From: Streptomyces sp. NBC_01381
Lineage (GTDB): Bacteria > Actinomycetota > Actinomycetes > Streptomycetales > Streptomycetaceae
Reading direction: 5' to 3'
DNA: 64,000 nt
Assembly (NCBI RefSeq): GCF_026340305.1
Contig: NZ_JAPEPI010000004.1
Coordinates: forward strand, 310,001 to 374,000
This document shows, piece by piece, positions 58,847-64,000 of this stretch. Under the pieces are notes generated by a model. That model saw only the letters and a list, made by a program, of their open reading frames with translations, had not been told where the DNA came from and made no database searches. Within the stretch, counting starts at the first letter, position 1. Each line of letters opens with the position of its first letter. Position numbers and translations under genes: made by a program.

Positions 58847-60112
58847 TCAGTGCGCCACAGGCGTGAACTGCACCGGCAGCGACGTAAGCCCCCGCATCCA
58901 GATGGACGGACGCCAGGTCAACTCCTGCGGCTCCACCGCGAGTACGAGGTCGGGCAGCCGCTCCAGGAGCGTCTCGACCGCCGTACGGGCGATGACATCG
59001 GCGAGCAGCGGCGCGGGGTACGGGCAGCGGTGCTCGCCGTGGCTGAACGACAGGTGCGCCGAGTTCTCCGGGCCCACATGCGACTCGGGCCAGATCTGCG
59101 GGTCGGTGTTGGCCGCGGCGAGGCCGAGCACCAGACAGTCGCCCGCCCGGATCTGCCGCCCGCCGAGCTGGGTGTCGCGCACCGCCCAACGGCCGATGAA
59201 ATTCTGCGTCGGGGTGTCGAGCCACAGCACCTCGTTGAGCGCCTCGCCCACGCTCAGCCGACCGCCGGACACGTTCAGCGCGAACCGCTCGTCGGTCAGC
59301 ATCAGCCGCAGCGTGTTGCAGATCCAGTTGGCCGTCGGCTGCTGGGCCGCCGCGATGATCGAGATCAGGTCCTGGACGATCTCCTCGTCCGTCAGGCCCG
59401 CAGGGTGAAGGAGCATCCGCGACGTGACGTCCGCACCCGGCTTCTCCCGCTTCTCCTTGACCAGTTGCTGGATCCGCTCCCCGACGCGCAGGTACGCCGC
59501 CACCGGGTCGTCGCCCTCCGCCGCGTCCAGCGAGATCCGCAGATCGTCCACCAACTGCTGGGTGTCCGTGCCCGTATGCGGCATGCCGCACATCTGCACC
59601 GCGGCCCGCATAGGCAGCGCGTGCGCGTACGCACTCATCAGCTCCGCCTGCCCGCTGCCGGCGAACTCACCGATCAGCCGGTCGGCGATCCGGCCGCTGT
59701 CCCGGGCGAGTTCGAACTGGTCGACCCCCTCCAGGGCATCCGTGATCACCCCTGCGCGCCGCCGGTGCTCCTCGCCCTCGGTGAAAAGGACAGAAGGCTG
59801 ATAGCCGACGAACGGAAGCAACGGCCAGTCGGCGGGAATGTGCTCCCACTGGTTCCAGCGCCGCGAGTCGCGGGCGAACAGCTCGTCGTGGCCGGTCACA
59901 TAGCTGACCTCGGAGTAGCCGAGCACCAGCCACGCGGGCACGTCCCCGTCCAGGAGCACCGGCGCCACCGCGCCGTGCTCGCTGCGCAGGGTGCGGTAGA
60001 GCTGCGACGGCGTCTGCTGATACTCCAGACCGCCCAGGCGCACGGCGCCCGCGTGGGCGGGGCAGCCGGGGGGCGGGCTCTGTTCGGCGGCGGGTCCGGT
60101 CGGCTCGGTCAC
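58847..60112 (-). CDS. cvnE-like: CYP157-like cytochrome P450 with ExxW in place of ExxR
   Basis: 421 aa, GTG start overlapping the GTPase stop. The heme loop FSHGEHRCPYPAP has the ligand Cys363. At the K-helix the sequence is E294-VLW, so Trp replaces the Arg that is otherwise nearly universal in P450s, and the I-helix reads AAAQQPTANWI instead of AGxxT. These are known features of the CYP157 family, found beside Streptomyces conservons. It is the last gene of the cvnABCD operon here. Whether it oxidises a substrate or serves as a signalling protein is not known. Confidence 0.87.
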   Translation of the reverse strand: MTEPTGPAAEQSPPPGCPAHAGAVRLGGLEYQQTPSQLYRTLRSEHGAVAPVLLDGDVPAWLVLGYSEVSYVTGHDELFARDSRRWNQWEHIPADWPLLPFVGYQPSVLFTEGEEHRRRAGVITDALEGVDQFELARDSGRIADRLIGEFAGSGQAELMSAYAHALPMRAAVQMCGMPHTGTDTQQLVDDLRISLDAAEGDDPVAAYLRVGERIQQLVKEKREKPGADVTSRMLLHPAGLTDEEIVQDLISIIAAAQQPTANWICNTLRLMLTDERFALNVSGGRLSVGEALNEVLWLDTPTQNFIGRWAVRDTQLGGRQIRAGDCLVLGLAAANTDPQIWPESHVGPENSAHLSFSHGEHRCPYPAPLLADVIARTAVETLLERLPDLVLAVEPQELTWRPSIWMRGLTSLPVQFTPVAH

Positions 60113-60723
60113 GGTGTCATCTCCTGGGCCATGGCCAGTTCGTAGAGGTGGTCCACGAGGGTGATCAGTACGTCCTTGCCCGACGACCGCACCCGTGCGT
60201 CGCAGTCGATCAGCGGCACATGGCCGGGCAGCGCAAGGGCCTGCCGGATCTCCCGCAGGGAATGCGCGGAGGTGTCGTCGTCGAACCGGTTGACGGCCAC
60301 CACGAACGGCGTCTTGTGGTGTTCGAGGCGGTCGATCGCGTACCAGGACTCGTCCATGCGCCGCGTGTCGACCAGCACGACCGCACCGAGGGTGCCCGAG
60401 AAGAGCCGGTCCCAGAGGAACCAGAAGCGCTCCTGGCCGGGTGCGCCGAAGAGGTAAAGCACCACACGCTCGTTGAGGCTGATCCGCCCGAAGTCGAACG
60501 CCACCGTCGTGGTCGTCTTGGCGGCCACGTCGGCCGTCTCGTCGACGCCGACACCGGCTTGCGTCATCACTTCTTCGGTGTTCAGCGGCCGGATCTCGCT
60601 GACCGACCGCACCAGCGTGGTCTTGCCGACACCGAATCCGCCCACCACGACGATCTTCAAGCCGGTCTCGGCAGTGTCGGACAGGGGCGTACGGGAGGGC
60701 AGCTCAGATGTTGCGGAGCCCAT
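60109..60723 (-). CDS. cvnD: Conservon GTPase (CvnD)
   Basis: 204 aa from the ATG behind AGGAGG. Small-GTPase motifs: G1 GGFGVGKTTLV, switch region TTTTVAFDFG, G3-like FGAPGQERF (PGQ in place of DxxGQ), and G4 NRFD. The family (MglA-like ATP/GTP-binding) binds GDP and interacts with CvnA-C at the membrane in Streptomyces. It overlaps the DUF742 gene upstream and the P450 downstream, so the operon is compact. Confidence 0.93.
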   Translation of the reverse strand: MGSATSELPSRTPLSDTAETGLKIVVVGGFGVGKTTLVRSVSEIRPLNTEEVMTQAGVGVDETADVAAKTTTTVAFDFGRISLNERVVLYLFGAPGQERFWFLWDRLFSGTLGAVVLVDTRRMDESWYAIDRLEHHKTPFVVAVNRFDDDTSAHSLREIRQALALPGHVPLIDCDARVRSSGKDVLITLVDHLYELAMAQEMTP

Positions 60724-61066
60724 GGAGCACCTCCTTGAGAAGGGCGGAATCGGGGATGGCGGCGGCCGAGCCGGCCGCGCGGGGATGACGGGCGGTGATC
60801 CGGCCCGTGGCGAGCAGATCACCCAGCAGGATCCGCACCACCGTGATCGGCAGCCTCAGCTCCGCCGCGATCTCCACCACGGCCGTCGGATGCCGGCACA
60901 GTTCGAGGATGCGTACGTGCTCCGACTGCATCCCCGCGGCCGGCTCGCACTCGCTCACCACGAGCGTGACCAGGTCGAACGAATCGTCGTCGGCGCGGCT
61001 GCGGCCACCGGTGACCGTGTAAAGGCGGTCCGGATCACCGATGTCCACGGGCCTGCGGGGCGTCAC
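60704..61066 (-). CDS. cvnC: DUF742 protein of the conservon (CvnC)
   Basis: 120 aa, GTG overlapping the CvnB stop. DUF742 blocks are RLYTVTGGRSR and the winged-helix-like LCRHPTAVVEIAAELRLPITVVRILLGDLLATGRI. It is thought to be part of the CvnABCD complex, analogous to eukaryotic G-protein systems. Its end overlaps the GTPase gene start by 20 bases. Confidence 0.92.
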   Translation of the reverse strand: MTPRRPVDIGDPDRLYTVTGGRSRADDDSFDLVTLVVSECEPAAGMQSEHVRILELCRHPTAVVEIAAELRLPITVVRILLGDLLATGRITARHPRAAGSAAAIPDSALLKEVLHGLRNI

Positions 61067-61482
61067 GAGGAGTCGCCGCCCTCGTCCTGGGCACGCGGCT
61101 CGGCGCGCAGATGCTCCCCGATCTGCTCGACGAGCTCGGTCATCTGATGGCCCACCACACCGGGGTCGGCGTTCTCGTCCGCCACGACCGCCAGGTGGGC
61201 TCCCTCGCCCGCCTCGACGATGAAGAGCAGCCCGCCGTGGAACTCGGTCATGGAGTGCCGGACGCCGCCGGTCCCGTCGCCGAACTCCACCGATGCGCCT
61301 TGCGCGAGCGCCTGGATGCCGGAGCAGATCGCCGCGAGCTGGTCGGCCTGGTCGAGCGTCAGATGCTCGCTCCAGCACAGCTTCAGGCCGTCCCGGGAGA
61401 GCACCAGGGCGTGCCGCGTGCCAGGGGTGCGCTTCAGAAGGCTCTTCAGGAGCCAGGTCAGGCTGTTGTCAGTGGTCTGCAT
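61063..61482 (-). CDS. cvnB: Roadblock/LC7 protein of the conservon (CvnB)
   Basis: 139 aa. The roadblock/LC7 fold is seen in DNSLTWLLKSLLKRTPGTRHALVLSRDGL and LAAICSGIQALAQGASVEFG, with a C-terminal acidic tail. Such proteins activate or dock MglA-type GTPases, here CvnD. It lies between the kinase and DUF742 genes in the fixed conservon order. Confidence 0.92.
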   Translation of the reverse strand: MQTTDNSLTWLLKSLLKRTPGTRHALVLSRDGLKLCWSEHLTLDQADQLAAICSGIQALAQGASVEFGDGTGGVRHSMTEFHGGLLFIVEAGEGAHLAVVADENADPGVVGHQMTELVEQIGEHLRAEPRAQDEGGDSS

Positions 61483-61600
61483 GGTGGGTGGGGCGAGATG
61501 CGCCGGGTAGGTCCGGTCACCGGCCCGTGCCTCCAATCTCACGAAGTCGAGCGGGGGAAGGGGGCGCCAGAGCCCGGGCGCCGTACGGGAGGCTTCGGCT

Positions 61601-63358
61601 CTACGGGGCGGGCGGCGGCCCGGATCCGGCATCGATGCCGGGCGCCTCGGCGGATCCGGGCACGTCGCCCGAGGCGCGCCGAGCGCGGTGGAAGGCACCG
61701 AATCGGGAACCGGCGTCGCGCGGCTGCCCCGTCTCGCCGGCGGGCACCGCGGTGCCGGCTGCGGCATCGGACGCGGCCCTGCGCTGCTGCCGCTCCCGGT
61801 CGGCCTCGGCCATGGTGCGGCCGGGAGCGCGCACGGGCAGGCCGTTCGGGGTGGCATCGGCGGGACGCGCTTGCTGTGCCGGGATCTCGGCAGGGGCCGT
61901 GGGCGGCTCGGGCGTCTCCGCGGGTGCGGGCGCCTCCTGGAGCGGTGCTTCCGGAACCGGCGCGGGCGTCGGCTCGGCGGTCCGGCGCACCGGCGGCTGC
62001 GGCGCGGGATCGCGCTGCTGGGCAAGGAGTTGCGGAGGCAGCAGGACGACCACGCCCGTGCCGCCGCGCGATGACGGCCGGAAGTTGACGCTCATCGCGT
62101 ACTTGGCGGCGAGCCGCCCGACCACGGCGAGACCGAGGCGGGTGCCCTGCAGCGACGCGAGGTCCGTGATCCGCCCCGAGACCGACTCCTCGGCCCGGCG
62201 CATCGCTGCGTCGGCCATCTTCAGGCCGCTGTCCTCGATGGTCACGACGATCCCGGCGCTGCGCTCCTCGACGTAGACATGCACCTCGTCGATGGGCGGG
62301 GAGAAGTTCGCCGCGTTGTCCATGAGCTCGGCGAGCAGATGCATGACGCCCTCGGCGGCGAAACCGGCGATCGCCACGTTCGTCGAGCAGTGCAGCCGCA
62401 CCCGCTGATACGCGGAGATCCGGCCGACCGCACCCCGCAGGATGCTCTCCATGACGATCGGCTTGTTCCACGCGCGACTGGAGCGGCCACCCATCAGCAG
62501 GGCCAACCGGTCGGTCATCAGGCCGAGTTGGGACGTGCTGTGGTCGAGCCGCAGCAGATCGCCGAAGACCTCGACGCCGTGCCGCTCCTGCATGTCCCGC
62601 AGGTCGGCGAGCATGCTCACGGACTTCGCCTGCACCCGGCTCAACGCCTTGGCGGACGCGGCCTGTGCGGCCGCGGCCCGCCGCTCGCTGTGCGCGAGTT
62701 CGCGTACGAGGGATTCGGCGGGCACCCGCAGCAAGGGGTTGCGCGGCCAGTCGAGCCCGGCGAGCACGGTGTCGGCCGAGGCCCCTTCGCGCAGCTGACC
62801 GATCGCGGCCGGCAGCGTCGCCCCCGTCAGCTGCTCCAACTCCTGGGCCGCCTGCGCCAGTTGTCCCTGCGCACTGTCGCGCTCCGACTCGGCGGTGGCG
62901 GCGTGCCGCACGGACTCCTCCACCACGGACGCGAACACCTGCATGACCTGGCGGAGTTGGGGATCCGACGGCGGCGCCGTCTGCGCCAGCGTCTCGCTCG
63001 CACCGGCCCCGTCGCGCAGCCGCTTCACCACGGTCGGGAGCGTGACGTTCACCAGATGCGCGGACTCGGCGCCCTGCTGCGCCAACTGCGCCTTGAGGGA
63101 ACCGGCGGCGGCGTGCTCCGCCGCGGCGGACCGGCGAACCCGCCGCACGCCCAGCGAGCCGACCACCACAACGGCCGCGAGGCACAGCCACGCGACCACG
63201 ACCGTGGCGACCGTCCAGCCACGGGCGGCGTCCGGTGCCGACAGGCCCGCGACGGCACCGGCCGCACCGGAGACGACCAGCACGGCCAAGGGAACGGCCG
63301 GCGCGGGGCGCGGCGCCTTCGCTATGTGGCGCGGGCGGGGAGGAGCAGGCACTGGCAT
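61601..63358 (-). CDS. cvnA: Conservon sensor kinase (CvnA)
   Basis: 585 aa. Two membrane segments (PLAVLVVSGAAGAVAGL and VATVVVAWLCLAAVVVVGSLG) precede a coiled/nitrate-sensor-like region of about 200 residues. A histidine-kinase ATPase follows: LLRLDHSTSQL (His region), ELMDNAANFSPP (N box), EDSGLKM, GTRLGLAVVGRLA (G box). The tail of about 150 residues is Pro/Ala-rich. In cvn systems CvnA works with B-D at the membrane; phosphotransfer to a response regulator is not established. The 118-base gap to cvnB holds no gene. Confidence 0.92.
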   Translation of the reverse strand: MPVPAPPRPRHIAKAPRPAPAVPLAVLVVSGAAGAVAGLSAPDAARGWTVATVVVAWLCLAAVVVVGSLGVRRVRRSAAAEHAAAGSLKAQLAQQGAESAHLVNVTLPTVVKRLRDGAGASETLAQTAPPSDPQLRQVMQVFASVVEESVRHAATAESERDSAQGQLAQAAQELEQLTGATLPAAIGQLREGASADTVLAGLDWPRNPLLRVPAESLVRELAHSERRAAAAQAASAKALSRVQAKSVSMLADLRDMQERHGVEVFGDLLRLDHSTSQLGLMTDRLALLMGGRSSRAWNKPIVMESILRGAVGRISAYQRVRLHCSTNVAIAGFAAEGVMHLLAELMDNAANFSPPIDEVHVYVEERSAGIVVTIEDSGLKMADAAMRRAEESVSGRITDLASLQGTRLGLAVVGRLAAKYAMSVNFRPSSRGGTGVVVLLPPQLLAQQRDPAPQPPVRRTAEPTPAPVPEAPLQEAPAPAETPEPPTAPAEIPAQQARPADATPNGLPVRAPGRTMAEADRERQQRRAASDAAAGTAVPAGETGQPRDAGSRFGAFHRARRASGDVPGSAEAPGIDAGSGPPPAP

Positions 63359-63663
63359 TCAGCGGTCCCTCGGTCCATGAGTGCAGGATGACAACGAGCC
63401 GACCGCTACGGGTCCGGCAACGGGTCGGGAAGAGAACACCAAAGAGGACGGCGATCTTCCGGACCCTGTTTCGCGCCATGCTAGTCACCCCGCGGAGCGC
63501 GAAGGCCGGACAACTGGAACAGTCCGCCCAGGAGCCGCCCGCGAGCGAACTTCGTCGCGATCTCGACCCTCGAACATCATGTCGTGATAGAGGAGTTCGA
63601 CCGCCAAGCCGCCGCTTCAGGCTCCGAAGCCCACCCGGACTCCCGGCACCTCGAAGGAGGGCA
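63359..63663. other. 305-base gap upstream of the conservon
   Basis: No convincing gene. It should contain the conservon promoter (reading left) and the 3' end of the small membrane protein transcript. I see no strong repeat. Confidence 0.4.
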
Positions 63664-63882
63664 TCACTCGTCGAACGCGGCGTCGAGCAGCCGCGCCACC
63701 GCTCCGTTGTCGTCGGTCGCCTCCCGCTGGGCGGCATCGGCGAGACCGGACCCGACATAGGAAGGGACGTAGACCGTGGCGTAGACCGCAAGCCCGAAAG
63801 CTCCGGCGACCAGAAGCCCTCCGACGACGCCCCGCACGATCGTCTGGGGCAGGGACCGCGGCTGCTTCATGTCATTGACCAT
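63664..63882 (-). CDS. Small membrane protein of unknown function
   Basis: 72 aa; an ATG four residues in (63870) is an alternative and neither has a clear ribosome site. One membrane segment (VRGVVGGLLVAGAFGLAVYATVYV) follows a basic N-terminus, then an acidic tail (ATDDNGAVARLLDAAFDE), predicted outside by charge. Not recognised. Two inverted repeats lie upstream in the last 120 bases of the window. Confidence 0.6.
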   Translation of the reverse strand: MVNDMKQPRSLPQTIVRGVVGGLLVAGAFGLAVYATVYVPSYVGSGLADAAQREATDDNGAVARLLDAAFDE

Positions 63883-63918
63883 GCGTCGGACGCTACGAGG
63901 GGCTGATGTCGAGGCGCC

Positions 63919-63954
63919 TGAGTACAGCTACTCATCCCGCACCTCAGGTGCGGG
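63919..63954. promoter_or_regulatory. Two adjacent dyads upstream of the small membrane gene
   Basis: TGAGTA-CAGC-TACTCA at 63919-63934 is immediately followed by the 19-base palindrome CCCGCACCT-C-AGGTGCGGG at 63936-63954. The first has the shape of a response-regulator (NarL/LuxR class) binding site; the second is either a strong operator or a hairpin. The next gene to the right lies outside the window. Confidence 0.5.
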
Positions 63955-64000
63955 CCGGTACGGAAACGACATGGCCCCCAGCCCCACGAACCCGGTATCT

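Noticed and set aside
1..64000. bldA-dependent TTA codons
   Set aside because: I looked at TTA/TAA occurrences within the called genes and found none in frame; a computed check would be firmer.

Overview
The window reads as chromosomal DNA of a Streptomyces or very close relative. Supporting signs: very high G+C, ATG/GTG starts behind GGAG-type ribosome sites, many ATGA/GTGA stop-start overlaps, a complete conservon, a DasR-type operator in front of a chitinase gene, two copies of a GC-rich hairpin repeat of the kind scattered through Streptomyces genomes, and a very high density of TetR, MerR and AraC regulators each paired with an enzyme or exporter. I found no in-frame TTA (bldA) codon in the genes called. 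I saw no rRNA, tRNA, CRISPR array, integrase or transposase. About 58 protein genes or gene remnants are listed.

Layout. 1-7.4 kb: sugar-uptake operon (DeoR/LacI repressor with its 5' end outside the window, lipoprotein binding protein, two permeases, D-2-hydroxyacid dehydrogenase family protein, DUF2264 protein). 7.4-10.3 kb: AraC regulator, TipA-like MerR regulator and an MGT-like glycosyltransferase, overlapping head to tail. 10.3-15.7 kb: GtrA membrane protein, an SDR lacking the usual catalytic Tyr, a YtcJ-type amidohydrolase, an NCS1 permease and a divergent TetR. 15.8-19.4 kb: two small unknown proteins, a CYP102-like P450 without reductase and its divergent TetR, and a DUF2867 protein. 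19.4-27.3 kb: hydrolase remnant, nitronate monooxygenase, AraC/Fsr-like MFS pair, rifamycin phosphotransferase (rph), alpha/beta hydrolase and MerR regulator. 27.3-30 kb: a secreted protein with a tightly linked cytoplasmic partner, and a PucR-type regulator. 30-34.2 kb: class II UvrA divergent from a MerR protein with two HTH domains, then an FGE-sulfatase-fold protein. 34.2-38.7 kb: alpha/beta hydrolase, SsfX3-like SGNH hydrolase, TetR, secreted protein and lipoprotein polysaccharide deacetylase. 38.9-43.5 kb: AfsR-like STAND ATPase, ABC exporter and DinB protein. 43.5-47.3 kb: medium-chain oxidoreductase/TetR/methyltransferase and LysR/tautomerase.

47.4-50.8 kb: a sulfide/persulfide detoxification regulon under a two-cysteine CsoR/CstR repressor. 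It holds a rhodanese-DUF2892 protein, a persulfide dioxygenase-rhodanese, a small unknown ORF and a TauE/SafE exporter. Three matching WTACCC-N4-GGGTAT operators sit at its two promoter regions. 50.7-52 kb: an MFS gene and a GlxA-type regulator facing away from each other, both lacking their 5' halves, as if one deletion removed their shared promoter region. 52-53.6 kb: second NCS1 permease. 53.8-56.4 kb: a stand-alone MurE ligase divergent from an AadA-like nucleotidyltransferase. 56.6-57.4 kb: GH19 chitinase with a DasR site. 57.6-63.4 kb: a P450 convergent with a conservon (cvnA-D) whose last gene is a CYP157-like P450 carrying ExxW instead of ExxR. The window ends with a small membrane protein.

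The general picture is accessory chromosome: nutrient uptake, detoxification and antibiotic inactivation modules with local regulators, plus one conserved developmental signalling module. The strongest leads are the CstR regulon with its small ORF, the non-canonical P450 in the conservon, the two-headed MerR/UvrA2 pair, the deletion scar at 51.4 kb, and several very regular operator-like repeats.
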